Positions 16,199-23,571 of a stretch of 39,539 nt of DNA are shown here, piece by piece. Under the pieces are notes generated by a model. It was not told where the DNA came from. It ran no database searches and saw only the letters and a program-made list of their open reading frames with translations. Position 1 is the first letter of the stretch, and the number at the start of each line of letters is the position of its first letter. Location: NCBI GenBank assembly GCA_946497955.1, contig CAMMMH010000014.1, positions 1 to 39,539 on the forward strand, read 5' to 3'. Made by a program: the position numbers and the translations under genes. This DNA comes from an uncultured Mycoplasmatota bacterium. GTDB lineage: Bacteria > Bacillota_I > Bacilli_A > RF39 > UBA660.

Positions 16199-17344
16199 AT
16201 GAGTTTTTTTATTTTGGTCATTTGATAAATTCTTCTCATATTCTTTACGTTCCATAAGATAAAAGGTAGATTCATCAATTCTATTTTTTTTCTGCCTTTT
16301 AGATACTATTTCATAAACAATAGAAGGATATTTACTTCCAAATTCTTTCATAAACTCAATTGTTGCATAATTATCTGCATCTTTTTCTAGTAAAAAACTA
16401 TCATGGTAGGTTATATAAAAACTATAATTTTTATTAATAATATCTTTTTTCATTAAAATTAGTTTCTTAGCTTCATCTGTGAAGTCATCAAATTCTACTT
16501 CTTGCTTAAAATGTCCTATCTCATGAAATAAGTCAAATATTTTGTTTAGTAAATCTTTTTCTGTATTTAATCCATATTCTAAATTATTTAATTCAATACA
16601 GGGAATTTGTCCATTATGTATCTTGAAAAAACTTCCTAATGATACATACCCACTTTTAACATCACTGTTATTAGAGCTAAACATAATAGCAGAATTACCT
16701 TTAATTTCAATCATTTTTTTTGAAAGCATTTCTAAAATATATAATTGTTTATTTCTGGGACTAGATAAGTCTTTAATTGGGTATTTAGAAAAATAATCTA
16801 CTATGTCATACATTAAATATTTTTGACCTTTATATTCTTTATAGATAGCCCTGTTATATGCTTCAAATAAAAATTCTTCTTCTAAAAATAATCTATCATT
16901 ATCTTCTAATTTTTCTTCAGTATTAATTTTTTTAATAAGATAATTATATTTACCAATTACGGCATTATAAATCTGAACTAGTGATTTTCCATTAAAAAAA
17001 TTTATTTCATCCTCATTTTTTGTTTGGGGCAGTTTTTTCCACAAACTAGAATATAAGTAAATACAATACTTATTATTAAAATATTCTCTGACATCTTTTT
17101 CTAAAACAGATTTTAAATATGTATGATATTTATTTAAAAAAGTAATTTCAAAATCCTCTAACTGTTTTTTAGAAGATAAATAAATTAGTCCTTCTTCGAT
17201 TTTTGACTTTTCTTCTTTCTTTTGTTCCATAATTTGAGAAAAATAATTTATATCTGTTACTTTACTGATATCTTTATAAAAATCTAAACATTCAAGATAT
17301 GAAACTTTATTATTAATTTCTTTTAGCAAATTATTTGTTTCCAT
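16193..17344 (-). CDS. putative zinc metalloprotease with HEIGH motif
   Basis: 383 residues. The first 200 are helical and charged without recognised domains. A zincin motif HEIGH (274-278) follows the amphipathic helix LLNKIFDLF, and about 40 residues later LLEKDADNYA (E320, D324) gives candidate third ligands, the order seen in ImmA/IrrE-like and related peptidases (HEIGH, then an E/D-rich helix with A). I cannot assign a family. There is no signal peptide or membrane anchor, so a cytosolic protease is likely. The copy-B repeat supplies a promoter identical in its key boxes to that of ackA. The ATG at 17344 has GGAGATAAA before it. Confidence 0.65.
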   Translation of the reverse strand: METNNLLKEINNKVSYLECLDFYKDISKVTDINYFSQIMEQKKEEKSKIEEGLIYLSSKKQLEDFEITFLNKYHTYLKSVLEKDVREYFNNKYCIYLYSSLWKKLPQTKNEDEINFFNGKSLVQIYNAVIGKYNYLIKKINTEEKLEDNDRLFLEEEFLFEAYNRAIYKEYKGQKYLMYDIVDYFSKYPIKDLSSPRNKQLYILEMLSKKMIEIKGNSAIMFSSNNSDVKSGYVSLGSFFKIHNGQIPCIELNNLEYGLNTEKDLLNKIFDLFHEIGHFKQEVEFDDFTDEAKKLILMKKDIINKNYSFYITYHDSFLLEKDADNYATIEFMKEFGSKYPSIVYEIVSKRQKKNRIDESTFYLMERKEYEKNLSNDQNKKTHL

Positions 17345-17389
17345 TTTATCTCCTGTTACTTTGTTAAGAATATCTAATTCTCTATTAAG

Positions 17390-17477
17390 TCTTTCTTTAA
17401 ATCTACTAGTATTATACTATAGATTATAAATTTTTCAAAGTATTAGGCAAGAAAGTTCATAATAAGTGCCGTTATTA
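17390..17477. repeat. 88-bp direct repeat, copy B
   Basis: Partner of 15639-15726. Here bases 17443-17477 are the genuine 3' end of the RhuM-Fic gene, and the rest is its downstream region with a promoter reading into the metalloprotease-like gene. Confidence 0.95.
17411..17438 (-). promoter_or_regulatory. promoter of the metalloprotease-like gene (copy-B repeat)
   Basis: Minus strand: -35 TTGAAA (17433-17438), 16-base spacer, -10 TATAAT (17411-17416). It is the duplicate of the ackA promoter, with three spacer changes. Confidence 0.7.
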
Positions 17478-18372
17478 AGTCCTTTTCTTTAGGATTTGAT
17501 TCTGCTATTAAAAGAGTTAAGGCAGTTAAAGTGTTATTATCAATTACAAGGTTATTATCTTTATAGAGCATATTATAGTAGTTTAGAAAGTAGATAAACA
17601 TAGTTGCTGCTATACGTTTGTTACCGTCTATAAAGGCATGATTTTTAACTGTCAGATATAAGAAGTTAGCAGCTTTTTCTTCTGTGCTTTTATATAATTC
17701 TTCTCCATCAAAAGTTTGATAAATAGCATCTATAATAGCTTTAAAACCATAATCTCGTTCTAAAGCAAAGATATCACTGCTTTCATTAAATTTAAGGGTA
17801 TTTATTACATTCATGCATTCTTCATAATCTATCTTTTTTAAGCTCTTATTAGTTCCTTTTACTTTTAGAGTTTTATGGTCATAGTCATCTAATAAATCTA
17901 AAGCCTTAGTATATGATGTTATTACTTTTAATACGCCTTTAGCATCCTTATCTTCTAGTCTATCATCTAATCTATTTGCAATATCTATTAGTTCAATAGT
18001 TTTTTCTAGAGCTTTAAGTCTTTTCTCATTAATGGCATAACCTTTAATTAGATAATCTTTTAATATTTTATTAGCCCATTTTCTAAAGGCAACACCATTT
18101 TTTGACTTAACACGATATCCAACAGAAATAATTACATCAAGATTATAGAAAGTAACAGGTTTATCTGAATTAGGAATGTGCAATTTTTGCACATTTGTCT
18201 TCTTGTCTAGTTCTCCTTCTTTAAAAATATTATTTATATGTCTTGTTATAACAGTTCTATCTTTATCAAATAGTTCTGCCATTTGCATTTGATTTAACCA
18301 AACAGTCTCATCTTTCATATTTACTTCTAATTTAATATTTTGATTATCAAAGATAACAATTTCACTTTTCAT
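17443..18372 (-). CDS. RhuM-family protein with C-terminal Fic/Doc domain
   Basis: 309 residues. The N-terminal part (about 5-110) is a RhuM/virulence-type domain with VWLNQMQMAELFDKDRTVITRH, FYNLDVIISVGYRVKSKNGV and FRKWANKILKDYLIKGYAIN. After a helical linker, residues about 180-300 form a Fic/Doc domain with HAFIDGNKR at 245-253, the full catalytic loop. Fic proteins transfer AMP or a phosphate to protein targets; Doc inactivates EF-Tu. RhuM domains resemble phage antirepressors and often bind DNA. It is the third gene of an operon after two ORF6N genes, with GAGGAG inside the upstream gene. Its last codons are duplicated at 15692-15726. Confidence 0.88.
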   Translation of the reverse strand: MKSEIVIFDNQNIKLEVNMKDETVWLNQMQMAELFDKDRTVITRHINNIFKEGELDKKTNVQKLHIPNSDKPVTFYNLDVIISVGYRVKSKNGVAFRKWANKILKDYLIKGYAINEKRLKALEKTIELIDIANRLDDRLEDKDAKGVLKVITSYTKALDLLDDYDHKTLKVKGTNKSLKKIDYEECMNVINTLKFNESSDIFALERDYGFKAIIDAIYQTFDGEELYKSTEEKAANFLYLTVKNHAFIDGNKRIAATMFIYFLNYYNMLYKDNNLVIDNNTLTALTLLIAESNPKEKDLITALIMNFLA

Positions 18373-18375
18373 TTC

Positions 18376-18894
18376 TTAATCCTCCTCTATTTTCTTTATT
18401 TTATTTGTTAAATTTTTCTTTTCTATTAGTTTTTTAAGCGAATCTTCTAAGGCTTTAATTCTCTTATCATGTTCTAATACTAAGTTATTTATGTATTTTT
18501 GTTCAAGTAGATTACTGGATATACTTTTTCTCATTGATACAAAAGCATCCATTATCTTTATGCTAATCTCTTCTGCAACAGGTGTTCTAAGTATTGCTGC
18601 TAACATTGCTACGCCTTGTTCTGTAAAGACATACGGTAGAGTTCTTGACATATTATTTTCTTTTGCGGTTTCAGTTTGAAACCGCAAATAATCATATTCG
18701 TCTTTTGTTAATTGAAACATAAATCTTTCCGGAAATCTATTAATATGTCTTTTCACTGCTAAATTAATAGTCTTAGTTCCATTTTTACATTTGTAAAGCC
18801 TTGCCAAGTCACTATCTAGCATTACTTGCTTACCTCTTATTTCATAAATCATATCCTCTATTTTAATATCTTCTTTTGTAACAACTTCATTCAT
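18376..18894 (-). CDS. ORF6N-domain protein (short paralog)
   Basis: 172 residues. The N-terminal two thirds are an ORF6N domain: MIYEIRGKQVMLDSDLARLY, INRFPERFMFQLTKDEY and LPYVFTEQGVAMLAAILRT are its core blocks. A coiled-coil-like helix follows (SNLLEQKYINNLVLEHDKRI) and the protein ends NKIKKIEED. ORF6N is a phage-associated antirepressor or DNA-binding domain. It is the neighbour and paralog of the longer ORF6N gene: the first 95 bases differ at one site, and the tail corresponds to the long protein's end, so the middle domain appears deleted. The ribosome-binding site AAGGAG lies inside the upstream gene's end. Confidence 0.88.
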   Translation of the reverse strand: MNEVVTKEDIKIEDMIYEIRGKQVMLDSDLARLYKCKNGTKTINLAVKRHINRFPERFMFQLTKDEYDYLRFQTETAKENNMSRTLPYVFTEQGVAMLAAILRTPVAEEISIKIMDAFVSMRKSISSNLLEQKYINNLVLEHDKRIKALEDSLKKLIEKKNLTNKIKKIEED

Positions 18895-19794
18895 CTATTA
18901 GTTCTCCTTATCTATTTTCTTTATTTTATTTATTAAAGTATTTTTTACATCTTCATCGCCTATTAAGGTAATTGAAAATGTTTTATAACCTATTCTATTT
19001 ATGCTGGCTCCACAGTGATAGATAATCTCATCATCTAAGATAAAGTACCTATCATGAAAGGTATTATTATAGTAAACTTGTAAATTATTGTACTGTTTAT
19101 TATATTTTGCAATATCTTGTTCTGTAAGAAGATTATTAGATTTAGTTATAATTGTTACTTTTATTTTCAATCTTTTTATAATATCTAGTATTGTATTATC
19201 TGCATATGCATCTATTATTACAAGATTATTATTTGCACTATTAAATATCTCTTGTATTTTATAATAAGCATCATAAATCTGTCCATTAAAATATATCTCA
19301 TTAACTTTCTTCTTTTCTTCTATTTTTTGAAATGAGTCTTGTAACAATTTAATTTTATATTCATGTTCTAATAGCATATTATTTATGTAGTTTTGTTCAA
19401 GTAAATTATTAGAAATATATTTTCTCATCGCTACAAAGGCTCTCATAATAGCAACACTCATCTCTGAAGCAACATCAGTTCTAAGAACGGTAGCTAACAT
19501 TGCTACACCTTGTTCTGTAAAAACATAAGGCAGTTTACGAATTCCTCCATAGTTATTCCAACTTGAAGTCCCAAATTGGGACTTCAAGTTTAAAAATTCT
19601 TCTGCTTCTAACTGAAAATAAAAATCATTAGGGAATCTATTAATATTTCTTTTTACTGCTTGATTAATTGTTTTTGTCCCATTAGCACATTCATATAATC
19701 TTGCCAAGTCACTATCTAGCATTACTTGCTTACCTCTTATTTCATAAATCATATTCTCTATTTTAATATCTTCTTTTGTAACAACTTCATTCAT
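18800..19794. repeat. 95-bp near-identical 5' ends of the two ORF6N genes
   Basis: 18800-18894 and 19700-19794 differ at one position in 95 (offset 900), while the sequence immediately downstream in the genes diverges strongly. This suggests recent gene conversion or recombination at the 5' ends. Confidence 0.85.
18898..19794 (-). CDS. ORF6N-domain protein with PLD-like C-terminal domain
   Basis: 298 residues. Residues 1-125 are an ORF6N domain like that of the next gene, then a helical linker with NLLEQNYINNMLLEHEYKIK. Residues about 165-290 form a second domain: NNLVIIDAYADNTILDIIKR, a strand VTIITKSN, and FHDRYFILDDEIIYHCGAS, where H247, R249 and D254 resemble a phospholipase D HxK(x4)D half-motif with Arg for Lys. 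Such single-motif domains are found in phage-defence and restriction proteins; catalysis is uncertain. GGAGG lies nine bases before the ATG. It heads the operon, with a promoter and palindromes upstream. Confidence 0.85.
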   Translation of the reverse strand: MNEVVTKEDIKIENMIYEIRGKQVMLDSDLARLYECANGTKTINQAVKRNINRFPNDFYFQLEAEEFLNLKSQFGTSSWNNYGGIRKLPYVFTEQGVAMLATVLRTDVASEMSVAIMRAFVAMRKYISNNLLEQNYINNMLLEHEYKIKLLQDSFQKIEEKKKVNEIYFNGQIYDAYYKIQEIFNSANNNLVIIDAYADNTILDIIKRLKIKVTIITKSNNLLTEQDIAKYNKQYNNLQVYYNNTFHDRYFILDDEIIYHCGASINRIGYKTFSITLIGDEDVKNTLINKIKKIDKEN

Positions 19795-19842
19795 TTACTA
19801 ATCCTCCAAAAGCATATTTTAAATAACTAGTTATTGGTTATT

Positions 19843-19871
19843 ACTCTATAGTATTTATGTTCGAAAGTCAA
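19843..19871 (-). promoter_or_regulatory. promoter of the ORF6N/RhuM-Fic operon
   Basis: Minus strand: -35 TTGACT (19866-19871), 17-base spacer, -10 TAGAGT (19843-19848). A TATAGA two bases upstream is an alternative -10. The start codon is about 50 bases downstream. Confidence 0.5.
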
Positions 19872-19892
19872 GTAAATAATGTTAAAAATATG

Positions 19893-19955
19893 TTACGAGT
19901 TTTCGTAAATCAAATGAGACTTTTATTTTATAAAACAGATTACGAAAATTCGTTA
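19893..19955. promoter_or_regulatory. two palindromes upstream of the ORF6N operon
   Basis: TTACGA-GTTT-TCGTAA (19893-19908) is a perfect dyad. ACGAA-AA-TTCGT (19942-19953) is a second one with the same core, 47 bases away. They lie just upstream of the promoter -35 and are plausible binding sites for an operon regulator, perhaps one of the ORF6N or RhuM proteins. Confidence 0.5.
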
Positions 19956-19957
19956 TA

Positions 19958-19986
19958 ATAAAAAGAACTTGCTATATAAGCAAGTT
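19958..19986 (-). terminator. intrinsic terminator of the second acetate kinase gene
   Basis: AACTTGC (19966-19972) and GCAAGTT (19980-19986) form a perfect stem with a 7-base loop. The minus-strand product continues with CTTTTTATT. Confidence 0.8.
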
Positions 19987-19992
19987 ACTTTA

Positions 19993-21177
19993 TTATTTAG
20001 ATAAATTATATGTATCTTTAGCAATTACAAGTTCTTCATCTGTCGCTAACACATAACTAGCGATAGATGATTTTTTAGTAGTAATTAATCCTTCTTTATC
20101 TTTTCTAACAATTGTTTCTTCATTTAGTTTCTCATCTACTTCTACACCAAGTGGTTTTAATTTATTAAGTACTTCTTTTCTTATAATAGGATCATTCTCT
20201 CCACCACCTGCTGTAAAGATAATAGCATCTACTTTACCTAGTTTTAAGAAGTATTTAGCGATATATTCGGCAATACGTTCAGTATACATATCTATAGCAA
20301 GGACTACTTTACTATCTTTAGCAATGAAAGCTCTATCTATATCTCTTAAATCACTCATACCAGCAATACCTTCAAGGCCACTCTTTTTATTTAATAAGTT
20401 ATCTACTTCATCATAAGACATTCCAGTTTTTTTCATAATGTAGCCTATAATACTATAGTCTATATCACCACTACGTGTTCCCATCATAATACCAGCATTA
20501 GGAGTAAAGCCCATAGATGTAGCGATACATTTACCTTCTTTAACAGCAGATATACTAGCACCATTTCCAATATGACAGATAATTAAATTACCATCTTTAC
20601 CTAATATATCTTTCATTCTAGTTGTTATATATTGGTGAGACAAGCCATGAAAACCATACTTTCTAACATCATATTTAACATACCATTCATAAGGTACTGA
20701 ATATAAAAATTCTTTTTCCTCAATAGTTTGATGAAAAGCTGTATCGAAACAAGCAACCATAGTGGCATTAGGTATAGCTTTAGAGAAAGCTTTAATACCA
20801 ACTATAGCAGCAGGGTTATGAAGTGGTGCTAAATCTTTTATTTTCTCTATTTCTTCTAGAACTCTATCGGTAATAACAACAGAGTGGGAATATAAAACAC
20901 CTCCATGAACAACACGATGTCCAACAGCTTTAATTTCATCTAGTTTCTTAACAATACCTTTTTCCACAAGTTCTGTTAATAAAATATTAACAGCTTTCTC
21001 ATGACTTTCAATTTTCTCTTTCTTATAGATTTTTTCATCATTAACTCTAATAGTATAGTCACTATCAGATAAACCAATTCTTTCAAAACTTCCTTTTGTA
21101 ATTACTTTTTCACTTGGCATATCATAAAGTCTAAACTTTAAGGTACTACTACCAGAATTAACAGCTAATAATATCAT
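19993..21177 (-). CDS. ackA: acetate kinase (copy 2)
   Basis: 394 residues with the full motif set: VNSGSSTLKF, VGHRVVHGG, DTAFHQTI, YGFHGLSHQY, GNGASIS, MGTRSGD and LATDEELVIA. It is a genuine AckA family member, only moderately similar to copy 1, so an old duplication or separate origin. The Ser of the usual NAGSSS start is Thr, and the C-terminal region differs. A sugar-kinase-fold paralog such as butyrate or propionate kinase is a lesser alternative. The ATG has AAAAGGAG. It has its own promoter and terminator, so it is monocistronic. Confidence 0.94.
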   Translation of the reverse strand: MILLAVNSGSSTLKFRLYDMPSEKVITKGSFERIGLSDSDYTIRVNDEKIYKKEKIESHEKAVNILLTELVEKGIVKKLDEIKAVGHRVVHGGVLYSHSVVITDRVLEEIEKIKDLAPLHNPAAIVGIKAFSKAIPNATMVACFDTAFHQTIEEKEFLYSVPYEWYVKYDVRKYGFHGLSHQYITTRMKDILGKDGNLIICHIGNGASISAVKEGKCIATSMGFTPNAGIMMGTRSGDIDYSIIGYIMKKTGMSYDEVDNLLNKKSGLEGIAGMSDLRDIDRAFIAKDSKVVLAIDMYTERIAEYIAKYFLKLGKVDAIIFTAGGGENDPIIRKEVLNKLKPLGVEVDEKLNEETIVRKDKEGLITTKKSSIASYVLATDEELVIAKDTYNLSK

Positions 21178-21193
21178 AATTATCTCTCCTTTT

Positions 21194-21226
21194 ACTTATT
21201 ATATAATAATAAGTAGAAAAGGACAA
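21194..21226 (-). promoter_or_regulatory. promoter of ackA copy 2 with a 9-bp dyad over the -10
   Basis: Minus strand: -35 TTGTCC (21221-21226), 17-base spacer, -10 TATAAT (21198-21203). The dyad ACTTATTAT-ATA-ATAATAAGT (21194-21214) covers the -10 and could be an operator. Confidence 0.65.
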
Positions 21227-21267
21227 AAGTTTTTTTATAATCACATAAATTATTCATTGGTTGTTTC

Positions 21268-21912
21268 TTAACTATTTGTTGTCTCTTCTTGGCTATTGAC
21301 TCCATTAACCACAATCTTTCCGTGATAGTGTTTATTTAAAACATCGTTTCCTACTCCTTCTTTTATCCATACATAGAGAGTATAAGTGGCACTTTTTCCA
21401 GTTTCAAGTGAACCACTAGCGATTTTATAATTAGACTCTTCTATGCTAGAAAGATTAGTAGGTTCTCCTGTATCTAGCTTATATCTTATATAATCTTTAT
21501 TTAATTGATTTCCTGAACAATTATCTTGTTCTATCATATCCTGATCATCTTGAATAAATACTTCATAATCTGCTGCTAGTGTTCCTGTATTTGTTATTGT
21601 AAATGTATATGGTGTTAATTTTACTCCTTCTTCATCGCTCATTGGATATTCTCCATTTAACTTTATTGTGTTAGTTGATTCACCAAAATCTATATTTAAA
21701 GTTCCTACTTTTATAACATTATAATCAGCAGATCTTGATATTGACGTAAAGACGGCATAAGCACTTCCTAATGAAATTATAGTTACTCCTAATATTGAAA
21801 ATAATGTTACTAACAGTTGTCTTTTAGCCATTTTAGTTAGTGCTACTTCTTTGAAATTATATTCTTCTAATTTTTCTTTAGTAATCTTTTTTCTATTGTT
21901 AAACCTTTTCAT
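21268..21912 (-). CDS. secreted TasA/camelysin-like protein with SipW-type signal peptide
   Basis: 214 residues from ATG 21912 (AAGGTG upstream). A basic N-terminus is followed by the hydrophobic stretch LLVTLFSILGVTIISLGSAY and then AVFTS, the typical start of SipW-dependent CalY/TasA proteins. The mature part contains YNVIKVGTLNIDF, FTITNTGTLAADYEVFI and ATYTLYVWIKEG, the beta-sandwich repeats of TasA-like matrix fibre proteins. There is no cell-wall anchor. No SipW peptidase is in the window. It may form fibres or be released by a SipW-like peptidase elsewhere. It lies between ackA copy 2 and the SASP gene with no shared operon. Confidence 0.7.
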   Translation of the reverse strand: MKRFNNRKKITKEKLEEYNFKEVALTKMAKRQLLVTLFSILGVTIISLGSAYAVFTSISRSADYNVIKVGTLNIDFGESTNTIKLNGEYPMSDEEGVKLTPYTFTITNTGTLAADYEVFIQDDQDMIEQDNCSGNQLNKDYIRYKLDTGEPTNLSSIEESNYKIASGSLETGKSATYTLYVWIKEGVGNDVLNKHYHGKIVVNGVNSQEETTNS

Positions 21913-21980
21913 TATAATCAACACCTTATCTTTATGTATAGTATAACAAATAATATAAAAGTAATCTAGTATTTTTTTAT

Positions 21981-22012
21981 ATAAAATAAAAGATAGGCTT
22001 TATAGGCCTATC
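21981..22012 (-). terminator. intrinsic terminator of the SASP gene
   Basis: GATAGGC (21992-21998) and GCCTATC (22006-22012) form a 7-bp stem; the minus-strand product continues TTTTATTTTAT. Confidence 0.8.
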
Positions 22013-22028
22013 GAATAAGTTATATTAC

Positions 22029-22244
22029 TTATTTATTAGTATAACTTCCGCTAACTTGATTTAATCCATTTTGTACTAAACGTCTAGTGATTTCACCACC
22101 AACTGAACCGTTAGCACGACTAGTAGCATCTGGTCCTAAATTAACACCAAATTCGTTAGCTATTTCATATTTCATTTTATCAATAGCTTGTTTAGCACCA
22201 GGAACTCTCATTTTCATTGAACCAGTGTTCATATTGTTGTTCAT
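22029..22244 (-). CDS. alpha/beta-type small acid-soluble spore protein
   Basis: 71 residues from ATG 22244 (GGAGG eight bases upstream; a GTG three codons earlier is too close to the site). It shows the whole family signature: [20 protein letters not shown] with the GPR protease site at E-F, then [18 protein letters not shown] and RRLV. These proteins coat spore DNA, switch it to an A-like form and give UV resistance, then are degraded as amino-acid reserve on germination. It has a good sigma-G-like promoter and its own terminator. Confidence 0.96.
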   Translation of the reverse strand: MNNNMNTGSMKMRVPGAKQAIDKMKYEIANEFGVNLGPDATSRANGSVGGEITRRLVQNGLNQVSGSYTNK

Positions 22245-22265
22245 TTGTTTCACCTCCTACACTAG

Positions 22266-22294
22266 TAGAATGTGAAGTTTTTTTAATTTCATAC
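22266..22294 (-). promoter_or_regulatory. sigma-G-like promoter of the SASP gene
   Basis: Minus strand: -10 CATTCTA (22266-22272) matches the sigma-G consensus CATNMTA, and 17 bases upstream is GTATG (22290-22294), one off the -35 GMATR. The leader would be short, about 15 bases. Confidence 0.5.
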
Positions 22295-22318
22295 ATTTTT
22301 TTTACTGGTAATTTTTAC

Positions 22319-23494
22319 CTATAAAATATTTTCATATTTTTTTTCATTCTTATAGATAAAAGTATTATCTATTGTTTCTTTTAAAATCTCTTCATAGTTT
22401 ACTTTTTCTTCTTCTTTTAGAGTCTCATCTAAACTTGGATTAATTATAGGATGTTTTGGTACAAAGACTGTACAACAATCTTCATAAGGCAAGATACTTG
22501 TATTATATGTATCTATTTTTTTAGCGATATCAATTATTTCTAATTTATCTAGACATGCTACTGGTCTTATTACAGGTAAATTAGTAACATTATTTATTAC
22601 ATACATACTATTTAGAGTTTGACTTGCTACTTGACCAATAGATTCACCATTAATTATAACTTTAGCATTATATTTTTCACATAAAGCGGACATTATTCTA
22701 TACATCATTCTTCTCATAATAGTAATAACATAATTAGGTGATACGCTTTTATAGATTTCTTCTTGTATTTTAGTAAATGGTACGATATATAAATTTATAT
22801 CATTTGTATAGACTTTTAACTTATTAACTAAAGTTATTACTTTTTCTCTAGCTTCTAAACTAGTATGAGGTATCGCTTCAAAGTAGACAGCATCAACTTT
22901 TATTCCTCGCTTCATAGCAAGGAATCCTGCTACAGGAGAGTCTATTCCTCCACTTAACATCAATAAGCCTTTTCCTTGGATTCCACTAGGATATCCACCA
23001 AGTCCATTAAATTCATTATAATAGATATAAGTATTCTTTTCTCTTATTTCTACATGAATAATAACTTCTGGATTATTAACATCTACTTTAATATTATCCT
23101 TATTTTTTAAAACTATACCTCCAAATATTTTAGATAATTCCATACTAGTTTTAGGAAAAGATTTATCACTTCTTTTAGTTTCAACTTTAAAAGTTTTAAA
23201 GTTTTGTAATTTAACTGTTTTAATTAATTCATTCTTAATAGAATCTAAGTCACTATTAGTAACATATGCAATATGATATTTATGTATACCAAAAATCTCA
23301 TGTATTTTATTAATAATAGATTCTTCATCTTCTACATTATAATGCATATACATTCTAGACAAATCTTTTTCTATTAAAACATTGAAGTCTTTTAATTTAT
23401 TTTCAATATTTTTTGTTAAAGTTTTAACAAAATAATTACGATTACCTTTTTTAGTAGTTAATTCTCCATATTTAATTAATATTACTTTTTCCAT
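22319..23494 (-). CDS. thiI: tRNA 4-thiouridine synthase ThiI
   Basis: 391 residues: an N-terminal ferredoxin-like region, a THUMP domain (about 60-165) and the adenylation domain with the PP-loop SGGIDSP at 181-187. There is no C-terminal rhodanese domain, as in Bacillus ThiI. It adenylates U8 of tRNA and inserts sulfur delivered by a cysteine desulfurase. The partner desulfurase gene is upstream in the same direction but separated by yhcG. The ATG follows AAAGGAA. Confidence 0.95.
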   Translation of the reverse strand: MEKVILIKYGELTTKKGNRNYFVKTLTKNIENKLKDFNVLIEKDLSRMYMHYNVEDEESIINKIHEIFGIHKYHIAYVTNSDLDSIKNELIKTVKLQNFKTFKVETKRSDKSFPKTSMELSKIFGGIVLKNKDNIKVDVNNPEVIIHVEIREKNTYIYYNEFNGLGGYPSGIQGKGLLMLSGGIDSPVAGFLAMKRGIKVDAVYFEAIPHTSLEAREKVITLVNKLKVYTNDINLYIVPFTKIQEEIYKSVSPNYVITIMRRMMYRIMSALCEKYNAKVIINGESIGQVASQTLNSMYVINNVTNLPVIRPVACLDKLEIIDIAKKIDTYNTSILPYEDCCTVFVPKHPIINPSLDETLKEEEKVNYEEILKETIDNTFIYKNEKKYENIL

Positions 23495-23514
23495 AAACTT
23501 TTCCTTTCTACATA

Positions 23515-23558
23515 TTCATTACGAATTTTTATACATTTTGCACATTTTTCGTAATGAA
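23515..23558. promoter_or_regulatory. 11-bp inverted repeat between yhcG and thiI
   Basis: TTCATTACGAA (23515-23525) and TTCGTAATGAA (23548-23558) are perfect complements around 22 bases. No T run follows on either strand, so it is unlikely to be a terminator. The core TTACGAA/TTCGTAA recalls the dyads upstream of the ORF6N operon. Confidence 0.55.
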
Positions 23559-23571
23559 ATTGATTTAATAT

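Noticed and set aside
20961-20972. TTTTCCACA near-DnaA boxes here and at several other points (about 1826, 17038, 28752)
   Set aside because: They carry one mismatch, are scattered singly in coding sequence, and are expected by chance in AT-rich DNA; only the inverted pair at 28697 was kept.
22301-22320. GGTAA/TTACC hairpin just after thiI
   Set aside because: The stem is 5 bp and no T run follows on the minus strand, so it is not a credible thiI terminator.
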